From positions 1-16,290 of the forward strand of contig LSKJ01000124.1 of assembly GCA_001557035.1 (NCBI GenBank): 16,290 nucleotides of DNA, read 5' to 3'. The stretch is from Rhodospirillaceae bacterium CCH5-H10. Its GTDB lineage: Bacteria > Pseudomonadota > Alphaproteobacteria > Reyranellales > Reyranellaceae. Shown here one piece after another: positions 1 to 8,394 of the stretch; positions within the stretch are counted from its first letter, which is position 1; the number at the start of each line of letters is the position of its first letter. A program made the position numbers and the translations under genes. Under the pieces are notes generated by a model. It made no database searches. It had not been told where the DNA came from and was given only the letters and a program-made list of their open reading frames with translations.

Positions 1-515
1 CTGAGAAGCTCGTCGAGATGGCGCGGATCGTTGTGGCGGAAGATGCGCCGCGTGGCGCCGGAGTGCCGGATGCCCGCGATCATCGAGGCGTGGTTGTAGG
101 CGTCCGAATAGAGTTCGCAGCCGGGCAGCATGGCGCCCAGCGTCTGCAGGGTCGTCTCGTTGGCGACGTAGCCCGAGGTGAAGACGAGCGCTGCTTCCTT
201 GCCGTGCAACTGCGCCAGCTCGCGCTCCAGCGCGGCGTGCAGCGTGTTGGTGCCGGAAATGTTGCGTGTGCCGCCCGCGCCGGAGCCCTGGGCGCCGATC
301 GCAGCCTGCATCGCCTCGACGACGGCGGGATGCTGTCCCATGGCGAGATAGTCGTTGCTGCACCAGACGGTGACGTCGCGCGCGGCTTCGCCCTCGCGAT
401 GCAGCCGGGCGCGCGGAAAAGCGCCGACGATGCGTTCCAGTTCGGCGAAGACGCGATAGCGGCCCTCGTCGCGAAGGCGGCCGAGATGGCCTTTGAAGAA
501 GGCTTCGTAGTCCAT
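1..515 (-). CDS. hemA: 5-aminolevulinate synthase, N-terminal 171 residues (cut by window edge)
   Basis: This cytoplasmic PLP enzyme condenses glycine with succinyl-CoA to 5-aminolevulinate, the first step of heme and corrin synthesis by the C4 route. Only the N-terminal 171 residues are present; the family is about 400 long, and the catalytic lysine lies outside the window. The visible part carries the family's conserved positions: WCSNDYL at 51-57, GSGAGGTRNISGTN at 77-90 and YNHASMI at 140-146. Arg21, Asn54, Thr83 and His142 fall at the numbers known for the Rhodobacter capsulatus enzyme. The ATG has GGGAGA about 10 bases upstream. It follows the small membrane-protein gene on the same strand after 105 bases, so it may share that transcript or have its own promoter. 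Related alpha-oxoamine synthases (BioF, Kbl, SPT) are less likely given the N-terminal motifs. Nothing looks damaged; the gene simply leaves the window. Confidence 0.95.
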   Translation of the reverse strand, partial: MDYEAFFKGHLGRLRDEGRYRVFAELERIVGAFPRARLHREGEAARDVTVWCSNDYLAMGQHPAVVEAMQAAIGAQGSGAGGTRNISGTNTLHAALERELAQLHGKEAALVFTSGYVANETTLQTLGAMLPGCELYSDAYNHASMIAGIRHSGATRRIFRHNDPRHLDELL

Positions 516-620
516 GCGCTGGTGTCTCCCGCGTGACCACTCTAGGCGCAAGGAGATTTCACGGCAGGCACAAATTGGTCGCGGTCCGGCGACAGTGATT
601 GAGAATGGCTCGCAGGCGTG
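516..620 (-). other. spacer upstream of hemA with a weak hairpin
   Basis: This 105-base gap separates the small membrane-protein gene from hemA, both on the minus strand. A short inverted repeat at 578-593 (GTCGC, 6-base loop, GCGAC) is followed on the minus strand by CAATTT. That is at best a weak terminator. A minus-strand TAGAGT 17 bases after CTGCCG could be a poor promoter for hemA. I see no clear regulatory element, and both readings are tentative. Confidence 0.3.
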
Positions 621-941
621 TCAGCGCAGCAGAGGGACGATCAAGGCAAGGCTGACGAACAGCGAAACCGACAGGAGAGGCAATGCGCCCAGCCAGCGGG
701 TCTGTCCCGCCAGGCCGTCCCAATAACGCAAGGTCGGTACCGCAGCCCACAGGGCGAACAGGAAGCCCAGCACCCAGAAGAAGAGGGCGAGGGGCATCGC
801 GACGTTCGCCTGGTCGTCGGTGGCGGTCGCGATGCCCAGGCCCACGACAGCCGGCGGGATCGCGGCGGTGAACAGCGACACCGCCCAGATCGCCCGGCTG
901 CGGATGCGCTGGCTGGTGCCGAACGGCGGGCCAGCGCTCAC
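621..941 (-). CDS. small integral membrane protein of unknown function (106 aa)
   Basis: I do not recognise this protein. It is 106 residues long and strongly hydrophobic. Three likely membrane helices lie near residues 17-40, 48-69 and 84-105, with a short polar, arginine-containing N-terminus and almost no C-terminal tail. The start is a GTG at 941, two bases after the aminotransferase stop codon, with AAGGG about 8 bases upstream, so it is probably translationally coupled to that gene. The codon positions, ribosome site and helix pattern support a real gene rather than a chance frame. No catalytic or ligand-binding motif is visible. It could be an accessory membrane subunit or a general small inner-membrane protein; the context gives no specific role. 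Confidence 0.7.
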   Translation of the reverse strand: MSAGPPFGTSQRIRSRAIWAVSLFTAAIPPAVVGLGIATATDDQANVAMPLALFFWVLGFLFALWAAVPTLRYWDGLAGQTRWLGALPLLSVSLFVSLALIVPLLR

Positions 942-943
942 GG

Positions 944-2353
944 TCAGCCCTTGAACAGGCCTTCCGACTTGAGGTCGGCCAGCGTCGCGTCGAATGCCTG
1001 ACGCAGGCGGCCGAACAGGTCACCGAGTTCGGTCTCGTTGATGACCAGCGGCGGGCAGATCGCGACACGGTCGCCCATGTTGCGGATGAACAGGCCGCGT
1101 GCCACGGCGTGGTTGTAGACGCGCAGGCCGGCGCCCACGGCCACGAGATCGAACGGCGCCTTGGTCTTCTTGTCGGCCACGATCTCCAGCGCGCCCATCA
1201 TGCCGACGCTCATCGCCTCGCCCACCAGCGGGTGGTCGGCGAAGGACTGCACGTGCTGCGTGAAGATCGGGCTCATGCGCTTGGCATGACCGAACAGGTC
1301 GGTCTCGTCGTAGATCTTTTGAGCCTCGAGCGCGACCGCGGCGGCGACCGGATGGCCGGAGTAGGTGAAGCCGTGGCCCCAGGTGCCGATCTTGTCGCTC
1401 TCGCTCATCAGCGCCTGGTAGACCTTCTCGCTCACCATCACCGCCGAGATCGGCAGGAACGACGCCGACAGCGCCTTGGCGCAGGTCAGGATGTCCGGCT
1501 TGATGTTCATCGTCTGGCTGCCCCAGACGTTGCCGGTGCGTCCGAAGCCGCAGATCACCTCGTCGGCGACGAACAGCATGTCGTACTTCCTGCAGACCGC
1601 CTGGATCTTCTCGTAGTAGCCCTTTGGCGGGACGATGACGCCGCCGGCACCCATCACCGGCTCGGCGATCATCGCGGCGACCTGGTCGGCGCCGCCTTCC
1701 TTGATGATGAGCGCCTCGAGCTCCTCGGCGCAGCGGGTGGCGAACTGCTCCTCGGTCTCGCCTTCGGCGCCGAAGCGGTAGAAGTGCGGGCAGGTCGTGT
1801 GCAGCACGCCCTGGATCGGCAGGTCGAACGAGCGATGGTTGGTGGGCAGGCCGGTGAGGCTCGCCGAGGCGACCGTCACGCCGTGATAGCCCTTGATGCG
1901 CGAGACGATCTTCTTCTTCTGCGGGCGGCCGAGCGCATTGTTCATGTACCACACCATCTTCACGACGGTGTCGTTGGCCTCGGAGCCGGAATTGGCGAAG
2001 AACACCTTCGACATTTCGACCGGCGCCATCGACTTCAGCTTCTCCGCGAGGTTGATCGCGGGCTCGTGGGAGCGCTGGTTGAAGGCGTGATAGAACGGCA
2101 GCTGCTTCATCTGCTCGTAGGCGACGGTCGCCAGGCGCTCGTTGCTGAAGCCCAGAGCGGCCGACCAGAGGCCCGCCATGCCCTCGATGTATTCCTTGCC
2201 GTCGTCGTCCATCACGTAGACGCCGCGGCCGCGCACGATGGTCAGGGGACCGGTCGTCTCGTGCTTCTTGAAGTTGGTGTAGGGGTGCAGGTGGTGGGCA
2301 ATGTCCCGCGAGGCATTGGAATTGCCGCGGAAGCTGCGAGAAACGTCATTCAT
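944..2353 (-). CDS. class III (omega-amino acid) PLP aminotransferase, aspartate aminotransferase family
   Basis: A 469-residue fold-type I, class III aminotransferase, full length for the family. Such enzymes move an amino group from an omega-amine or omega-amino acid (beta-alanine, GABA, taurine, putrescine, diaminobutyrate) to pyruvate or 2-oxoglutarate in the cytoplasm. Visible signatures are NSGSEAND at 121-128 (PLP phosphate contacts), YHG at 156-158 (ring stacking), VADEVICGFGRTG at 262-274 with the PLP-nitrogen Asp264, CAKALSAS at 291-298 with Schiff-base Lys293, and HGFTYSGHP at 327-335. The closest general type is the beta-alanine/putrescine:pyruvate group; the substrate cannot be read from sequence. 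It is the first gene of a minus-strand run (this gene, the small membrane protein, hemA) and diverges from the peptide-type ABC operon, which suggests a shared control region. Glutamate-1-semialdehyde aminomutase, which has the same fold, is unlikely because it is about 430 residues long and the organism uses HemA. Confidence 0.92.
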   Translation of the reverse strand: MNDVSRSFRGNSNASRDIAHHLHPYTNFKKHETTGPLTIVRGRGVYVMDDDGKEYIEGMAGLWSAALGFSNERLATVAYEQMKQLPFYHAFNQRSHEPAINLAEKLKSMAPVEMSKVFFANSGSEANDTVVKMVWYMNNALGRPQKKKIVSRIKGYHGVTVASASLTGLPTNHRSFDLPIQGVLHTTCPHFYRFGAEGETEEQFATRCAEELEALIIKEGGADQVAAMIAEPVMGAGGVIVPPKGYYEKIQAVCRKYDMLFVADEVICGFGRTGNVWGSQTMNIKPDILTCAKALSASFLPISAVMVSEKVYQALMSESDKIGTWGHGFTYSGHPVAAAVALEAQKIYDETDLFGHAKRMSPIFTQHVQSFADHPLVGEAMSVGMMGALEIVADKKTKAPFDLVAVGAGLRVYNHAVARGLFIRNMGDRVAICPPLVINETELGDLFGRLRQAFDATLADLKSEGLFKG

Positions 2354-2554
2354 GCCGGTACCCCTGGAACAGTGAGGGGCGCACGATAACCCGCCTGAGC
2401 ATGAAGTTCACTGTGCCTGCCCATGCAAATTTTTTGTGCAATTGACGCGCTCCGGGCCCCGGTGCAACTTGAGTGAGATATGCGCGGACGCAGGGCCGGC
2501 GGCCGGGGACGCCCTTCTGTGTCAGCCAACGGGGACCATCGAGGGGGTAAATCC
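2354..2554. promoter_or_regulatory. divergent intergenic control region
   Basis: This 201-base gap separates the minus-strand aminotransferase from the plus-strand binding-protein gene, so it must hold promoters for both. An AT-rich island stands out from the GC-rich surroundings. It contains a near-palindrome at 2424-2440 (TGCAAATTTTTTGTGCA), whose outer TGCA ends match and whose centre is a T-run. The shape resembles binding sites of Lrp/AsnC-type or similar regulators, but this is inference. A TTGACG at 2442-2447 could be a -35 element for the transporter; no convincing -10 lies 16-18 bases downstream. A strong ribosome site (GAGGGGG, 2541-2547) sits 7 bases before the ATG at 2555. Confidence 0.45.
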
Positions 2555-4168
2555 ATGCACTTCAATCTGCGGCATTCAGTGGCGCTGACGGCGCTCGCCT
2601 GCGCCAGCTTCGCCTTTACACCGGCGGCCGACGCCAAGACTTTCAAGTGGGCCAATTCGGGCGACGTCAGCTCGATGGATCCCTACGCCCGGCAGGAGAC
2701 CTTCCTGCTGACCTTCAACTCGAACATCTACGATCCGCTGATTCGCCGCGACAAGGATCTGAAGCTCGAGCCGGCGCTTGCCACCAAGTGGGGCCAGACC
2801 GATCCGCTGACCTGGTTCTTCGATATTCGTCCGGGCGTGAAATTCCACGACGGCACGCCGCTCACCGCCGACGACATCGTGTTTTCGCTCAATCGCGCCA
2901 ACGGTCCCGGCTCGAACATGGGCAGCAACTTCGTCTCGGTGAAGGAGATCAAGAAGACGGGCGACCTGCGTGTCGAGGTCACGACGAAGTATCCCGATCC
3001 GCTGCTGGCCGACAAATGGGCGGCGCTCGGCATGATGTCGAAGGCCTGGGCCGAGAAGAACAACGCCGTCAATTCCGCCGACATGACCAAGAACGAGGAG
3101 AACTTCGCGACCCGCAACGCGATGGGCACCGGTCCGTTCATGCTCAAGGAGCGCAAGGCCGGCGAGAAGACGATCCTCGTCAACAATCCCAACTGGTGGG
3201 ACAAGCCGGTCCACAACATCACCGAGGTGATCTTCACGCCGGTGTCGAACCCGGCGACCCGGATCGCGGCGCTCAAGGCCGGCGACATCGACATGACCTA
3301 CGAGGTCCCGCCGGCCGACACCGAGTCCCTGAAGAGGGACGCCAACGTCAAGGTGCTCGAAGGCCCGGAGACCCGCGTCGTGTTCCTGGGCTTCGACCAG
3401 GAGCGGCCGGAACTGCTCGAGTCGAACGTCAAGGGCAAGAACCCGTTCAAGGACAAGAAGGTCCGCGAGGCCATCCATCGCTCGATCGACGTCGACGCGA
3501 TCAAGCGGACCGTGATGCGCGGCCAGTCGTTCCCGACCAACCTGATGGTGGCGCCGGGCATCAATGGCTACATGAAGGACCTCGACAAGCGGCCGGCGCT
3601 GCTGAAGCCCGAGGAAGCCAAGAAGATGCTGGCCGACGCGGGCTATCCCAACGGCTTCGAAGTGGGCATGGATTGCCCCAACGACCGCTACGTCAACGAC
3701 GAGAAGATCTGCCAGGCCGTGGTTTCAATGCTGGCCAAGATCGGCGTGAAGGTGAATCTGCGGGCGCAGACCCGCAACCTCTACTTCGCCAAGATCCTGC
3801 GCAAAGCCGACCTCAAGCCGGGCGACACCAGCTTCTACATGCTGGGCTGGTCGCCGGCGCAGACCTACGACGTGCACAACGTGTTCGAGGCGCTGATCCA
3901 GACCCCGAACGCCGCCACCAAGAAGGGCCAGTTCAACGCCGGTGGCTACTCCAATCCGGCTGTCGACAAGCTGGCCGACTCGATGGAGCAGGAGACCGAC
4001 AAGGCCAAGCGTGACGCCATGATCCGCGAAGCCACCAAGCTCTATGTCGACGACTTCGCCTACGTCCCCCTGCATCAGCAGGCGGTCGTGTGGGCGGCGC
4101 GCAAGAACATCGACTTGGTTCAGCCCGCCGACAACAGCTTCCCGCTGCGCTTCGTGCAGGTGAAGTAG
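2555..4168 (+). CDS. ABC transporter periplasmic substrate-binding protein, family 5 (peptide/nickel/opine type)
   Basis: A 537-residue solute-binding protein that captures the substrate in the periplasm and delivers it to the permeases that follow. The N-terminus is a Sec signal peptide: a basic start, a hydrophobic core and AADA before the likely cleavage after residue 27. The SBP_bac_5 pattern is clear: LEPALATKW at 71-79, then RPGVKFHDGTPLTADDIVFS at 92-111, and NPNWWDKP at 211-218. Cys374 and Cys386 in the second lobe are probably disulfide-bonded, as in many DppA-like proteins. I chose the ATG at 2555 because a GAGGGGG ribosome site precedes it and the signal peptide begins there; an upstream in-frame ATG at 2480 adds an arginine-rich stretch with no such support. 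Neighbouring genes make a complete Opp/Dpp system. The ligand could be a dipeptide, N-acyl amino acid, opine or similar; the family is too broad to say more. Confidence 0.93.
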   Translation: MHFNLRHSVALTALACASFAFTPAADAKTFKWANSGDVSSMDPYARQETFLLTFNSNIYDPLIRRDKDLKLEPALATKWGQTDPLTWFFDIRPGVKFHDGTPLTADDIVFSLNRANGPGSNMGSNFVSVKEIKKTGDLRVEVTTKYPDPLLADKWAALGMMSKAWAEKNNAVNSADMTKNEENFATRNAMGTGPFMLKERKAGEKTILVNNPNWWDKPVHNITEVIFTPVSNPATRIAALKAGDIDMTYEVPPADTESLKRDANVKVLEGPETRVVFLGFDQERPELLESNVKGKNPFKDKKVREAIHRSIDVDAIKRTVMRGQSFPTNLMVAPGINGYMKDLDKRPALLKPEEAKKMLADAGYPNGFEVGMDCPNDRYVNDEKICQAVVSMLAKIGVKVNLRAQTRNLYFAKILRKADLKPGDTSFYMLGWSPAQTYDVHNVFEALIQTPNAATKKGQFNAGGYSNPAVDKLADSMEQETDKAKRDAMIREATKLYVDDFAYVPLHQQAVVWAARKNIDLVQPADNSFPLRFVQVK

Positions 4169-4190
4169 GCGACCTGACGATTTCGACGAT

Positions 4191-4232
4191 CGGCCCCGAC
4201 CGCACTCACGCGGCCGGGGCCGGTTCGGTTTT
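4191..4232 (+). terminator. hairpin with T-run after the binding-protein gene (partial terminator or attenuator)
   Basis: A 13-base-pair stem with one A-C mismatch pairs 4191-4203 with 4210-4222 around a 6-base loop (ACTCAC). It is followed by GTTCGGTTTT. It lies 22 bases after the stop codon of the binding-protein gene and 45 bases before the permease start. Because the downstream permease and ATPase genes need readthrough, it is most likely a leaky terminator or 3'-end stabiliser that makes binding protein more abundant than permease, a common arrangement in ABC import operons. Confidence 0.65.
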
Positions 4233-4277
4233 GGCGCCTTTCCTGCTGGCGCGGCGCGCGGGCTCAACAGACATCCG

Positions 4278-5270
4278 ATGCTTGCCTTCATTCTGAGACG
4301 ACTTCTGCAATCGATCGCCGTGCTGCTGGCGGTAGGCGTTGTTGCGTTCTCGCTGTTCCGCTACGTCGGCGACCCGATCAACGCCATGGTCGGCCAGGAC
4401 ACGACGATGGAGGAACGCGCCGAACTGCGTACCAAGCTCGGCCTGAACGATCCGGCGCCGGTTCAGTTCTTCCACTTCATTGCCAATGCCGCGCAGGGCA
4501 AGTTCGGGCTTTCCTACCGGACCTCGGAGCCGGTCGGCCGGCTGATCCTGGAGCGGTTGCCGGCCACGCTCGAACTGTCGTTCTGCGCCGCCGTCTTCGC
4601 GCTGTTCGTCGGGGTGCCGATGGGCGTGTACACCGGGCTCTATCCGAAACACTGGTCGAGCCGGCTGTTCCAGGCGGTGTCCCTCATCGGCATCTCGCTG
4701 CCGACCTTCCTGATCGGCATCCTCCTGATCCTCGTGTTCGCCGTCTGGCTGAGGCTGCTGCCGTCCTTCGGACGCGGCGAGACCGTGCAGATCGGTTGGT
4801 GGACCACCAATTTTCTGACGTGGTCGGGCCTCAAGGCGCTCATTCTGCCCTCGATCACGCTCGGCCTGTTCCAGCTCACCCTGCTGATGCGCCTGGTGCG
4901 GTCGGAGATGCTGGAAGTGATGCGCGCCGACTACATCAAGTTCGCGCGGGCCCGGGGCCTCACCAACCGCGCCATCAATTTCGGCCATGCGCTCAAGAAC
5001 ACGCTGGTGCCGGTCATCACCGTCACCGGCCTGCAGCTCGGCGCCCTCATCGCCTTCGCGATCGTCACCGAGACGGTGTTCGCCTGGCCCGGCGTCGGCC
5101 AGCTGTTCATCCAGTCGGTGCAGTTCTCGGACATTCCCGTGATGGCGGCCTATCTGATGCTGATCGGGCTGCTGTTCGTGCTGATCAACCTCACGGTCGA
5201 TCTTCTTTATTTCGTCGTCGATCCGCGCCTGCGCAGCCAGGGCGGCACGGCGCGCGTTGCAGGGCACTGA
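4278..5270 (+). CDS. ABC transporter permease, DppB/OppB type (first system)
   Basis: A 330-residue inner-membrane subunit that forms half of the translocation channel. Likely membrane helices lie near 9-29, 99-121, 134-157, 184-206, 246-268 and 287-309, giving the usual six for DppB. The cytoplasmic EAA loop that contacts the ATPases is at about 217-245, with ADYIKFARARGL followed by HALKNTLVPV. The family's TETVFAWPGVGQL sits at 264-276 and the C-terminal YFVVDPRLR at 311-319. The ATG at 4278 begins the conserved RR-L-Q-S start of this family, although no strong ribosome site is visible before it. It is 109 bases after the binding-protein gene, across a hairpin, and one base before the next permease gene. 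Confidence 0.93.
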   Translation: MLAFILRRLLQSIAVLLAVGVVAFSLFRYVGDPINAMVGQDTTMEERAELRTKLGLNDPAPVQFFHFIANAAQGKFGLSYRTSEPVGRLILERLPATLELSFCAAVFALFVGVPMGVYTGLYPKHWSSRLFQAVSLIGISLPTFLIGILLILVFAVWLRLLPSFGRGETVQIGWWTTNFLTWSGLKALILPSITLGLFQLTLLMRLVRSEMLEVMRADYIKFARARGLTNRAINFGHALKNTLVPVITVTGLQLGALIAFAIVTETVFAWPGVGQLFIQSVQFSDIPVMAAYLMLIGLLFVLINLTVDLLYFVVDPRLRSQGGTARVAGH

Positions 5271-5271
5271 C

Positions 5272-6207
5272 ATGACGGCAGGGGTGGAACGGTCCGGATG
5301 GCTGCATCGCGCGGCCGACAGCGACATCTGGTGGAGCTTCAAGTCCTCGCCGATGACCGTGGCCGCCGCCATCGGCACCGTCCTGATCGTCGCCGTGGCC
5401 TTTCTGTCGCCGGTGCTGGCGCCGCACACGCCATTCGATCCGGCGACGCTCAGCCTCTCCGACGGTCTCAAGCCGCCGGTGTTGCTGTCGGCCGACGGCG
5501 ACTGGGCATTCCCCCTCGGCACTGACGACCAGGGGCGCGATATCCTCTCGTCGATCATGTACGGCACCCGGCTGTCCCTGGTCGTCGGCTTCGCCTCGGT
5601 TGCCGTCGCCATGACGCTCGGCATCACGCTCGGCCTGCTGAGCGGCTATCTCGGCGGCGCGGTCGATGCGCTCATCATGCGCATCGCCGACGTGCAGCTG
5701 ACGTTTCCGGCCATCCTGGTGGCGCTGCTGATCGACGGGATCGTCCGCGGCATCATCTCGGTGAAGCGGCATGACGAGATCGCGATCTACGTCATTATCG
5801 GCGCCATCGGTCTCTCGTTCTGGGTGCAGTACGCGCGCACCGTGCGGGGCTCGGTGATGGTGGAGAAGAACAAGGAGTACGTGCAGGCGGCGCGGGTGAT
5901 CGGCTTGTCGCCGATGCTCATCATGATCCGCCACGTGTTGCCCAACGTCACCGGGCCGGTACTGGTCATCGCTACGATCAATCTGGGACTCGCCATCATC
6001 ACCGAGGCGACGTTGTCGTTCCTCGGCGTCGGCCTGCCGTCGACCGAGCCGTCGCTCGGCACGCTGATCCGCCTCGGTAACGAGGTGCTGCAGTCCGGCG
6101 ACTGGTGGATCACCGTGTTTCCCGGCATCACGCTCGCGGCACTCGTTCTGGCGGTGAACCTGCTCGGCGACTGGCTGCGCGACGCGCTCAATCCGAAGCT
6201 TCGATAG
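5272..6207 (+). CDS. ABC transporter permease, DppC/OppC type (first system)
   Basis: A 311-residue inner-membrane subunit and partner of the upstream DppB-type permease. It shows a first helix near 28-50, the periplasmic motif LGTDDQGRD at 82-90, the EAA loop at about 203-229 (YVQAARVIGLS then RHVLPNVTGP), LSFLGVGLP at 248-256 and the C-terminal LLGDWLRDALNPK at 297-309; all are characteristic of DppC. I start it at the ATG at 5272, one base after the preceding stop and with AGGG about 8 bases upstream; a TTG at 5257 in the same frame would overlap the previous gene and is less likely. The segment at about 155-170, between two helices (RGIISVKRHDE), is slightly longer than in many homologues. 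Confidence 0.93.
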   Translation: MTAGVERSGWLHRAADSDIWWSFKSSPMTVAAAIGTVLIVAVAFLSPVLAPHTPFDPATLSLSDGLKPPVLLSADGDWAFPLGTDDQGRDILSSIMYGTRLSLVVGFASVAVAMTLGITLGLLSGYLGGAVDALIMRIADVQLTFPAILVALLIDGIVRGIISVKRHDEIAIYVIIGAIGLSFWVQYARTVRGSVMVEKNKEYVQAARVIGLSPMLIMIRHVLPNVTGPVLVIATINLGLAIITEATLSFLGVGLPSTEPSLGTLIRLGNEVLQSGDWWITVFPGITLAALVLAVNLLGDWLRDALNPKLR

Positions 6208-6217
6208 GGCACGCCCG

Positions 6218-7232
6218 ATGGCCGCCGCATCGAACAACCAGCCGCTTCTCGAAGTCCGCAATCTCCGCGTCGAGTTCCCGACACGCCGGGGCACCCTGCT
6301 CGCGGTCGATGACGTTTCGTTCGACATCGCGCCGGGCGAGGTGCTGGGCGTGGTGGGCGAGTCGGGCGCCGGCAAGTCGCTGACCGGCAATGCCATCATC
6401 GGTCTGCTCGAACCGCCGGGCCGGGTTGCGGGCGGCGAAATCCGCCTCGAGGGCCGGCGGATCGACAATCTGCCTTACGAGGAGATGCGCAAGGTGCGCG
6501 GCGCCCGTATCGGCGCCATCTTCCAGGATCCGCTGACCAGCCTCAATCCGCTCTATTCGGTGGGCCATCAGCTCGTCGAGACCATCCAGACCCATCTTCC
6601 GCTGTCGGCTTCCCAGGCACGGACGCGGGCGATCGAGCTCCTGAAGGAAGTCGGCATCCCCGGTGCCGAGATGCGCATCGACCACTACCCCCACCAGTTC
6701 TCCGGCGGCATGCGTCAGCGGGTGGTGATCGCGCTGGCGCTGTGCGCGGGCCCGCGTCTGATCGTGGCCGACGAGCCGACGACGGCTCTCGACGTGTCGA
6801 TCCAGGCACAGATCATCGCTCTCCTGAAGCGGCTCTGCCGCGAACATGGAACGGCGGTGATGCTGGTGACGCACGACATGGGCGTGATCGCCGAAACCGC
6901 CGACCGCGTGGCCGTGATGTATGCCGGTCGCATCGCCGAGATCGGGCCGGTGCGCGACGTCGTGAAACACGCCAGGCATCCCTATACCGGCGGTCTGATG
7001 GGCTCCATCCCGAGCCTCGGCGTTCGCACCGAACGCCTGACCCAGATCGACGGCGCCATGCCGCGGCTGACCGAAATCCCCCGGGGCTGCGCCTTCAACC
7101 CACGCTGCACCGTGCGCGGCCAGCGATGCCTGGTGGAAAGGCCCGATCTCATGGCGGCGGGCACGACGCGTGCCGCCTGCTGGCTGCACGATCCGGGCGG
7201 CGTCGGCCCGGCTCTTGGCAAGGAGACGGTCG

Positions 7233-7240
<8 letters not shown>
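6218..7240 (+). CDS. ABC transporter ATP-binding protein, DppD/OppD type
   Basis: A 340-residue cytoplasmic ATPase that powers import with the following DppF-type subunit. Visible motifs are Walker A GESGAGKS at 47-54, Q-loop Gln103, signature FSGGMRQR at 161-168, Walker B LIVADEP at 181-187 with catalytic Glu186, and H-loop His219. The C-terminal oligopeptide-transporter domain contains HPYTGGLMGSIP at 254-265 and Cys291, Cys297, Cys304 and Cys321. This four-cysteine set binds an iron-sulfur cluster in some Opp/Dpp ATPases; that it does so here is inference. It begins 10 bases after the DppC stop, with AGGG upstream, and its last 8 bases overlap the next gene. All residues needed for ATP hydrolysis are intact. 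Confidence 0.94.
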
Positions 7241-8273
<1,033 letters not shown>

Positions 8274-8294
8274 CGCCACCTCCTGGAGGGGGCG
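8274..8294 (+). terminator. weak hairpin directly after the ATPase gene
   Basis: CGCCACCTCC at 8274-8283 can pair with GGAGGGGGCG at 8285-8294 with one A-G mismatch. The inner pairs must open to leave a 5-base loop, giving about 8 stem positions. It begins immediately after the stop codon and is followed by TTCCTATC rather than a solid T-run. It could be a weak terminator separating the transporter genes from the amidohydrolase gene. Confidence 0.35.
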
Positions 8295-8299
8295 TTCCT

Positions 8300-8371
8300 A
8301 TCAAGCCTGATGTGCGTCGACGGACGCCGAGCGAGCTTGATCTGTGGCGGGGCTCGCTTACGATCCGGCGC
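8300..8371 (+). promoter_or_regulatory. candidate promoter with overlapping inverted repeat upstream of the amidohydrolase gene
   Basis: TTGATC at 8337-8342 and TACGAT at 8359-8364, 16 bases apart, are each four-of-six matches to a sigma-70 promoter and would start transcription near 8371, about 24 bases before the ATG. The -35 overlaps the right arm of a perfect 7-base inverted repeat, ATCAAGC at 8300-8306 and GCTTGAT at 8335-8341. Inside it is a second repeat, GCGTC at 8314-8318 and GACGC at 8323-8327. This could be an operator or an RNA structure. The promoter assignment rests only on pattern matching. Confidence 0.35.
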
Positions 8372-8394
8372 AACATTGCAACGGAGATTTCAGG

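Noticed and set aside
1109..2389. 426-codon plus-strand frame opposite the aminotransferase
   Set aside because: It is the reverse-strand shadow of an enzyme with all catalytic motifs, and is His/Asp/Val/Leu/Arg rich.
2480..2554. Earlier ATG for the first binding protein
   Set aside because: The extra 25 residues are Arg/Gly rich and would hide the signal peptide; the ATG at 2555 has a strong ribosome site.
4206..5627. Long minus-strand frame (473 codons) opposite the first permease genes
   Set aside because: It is antisense to well-supported permeases and its composition (Arg, Asp, Gln, His, Glu rich, no family motif) is what GC-rich third-position bias produces.
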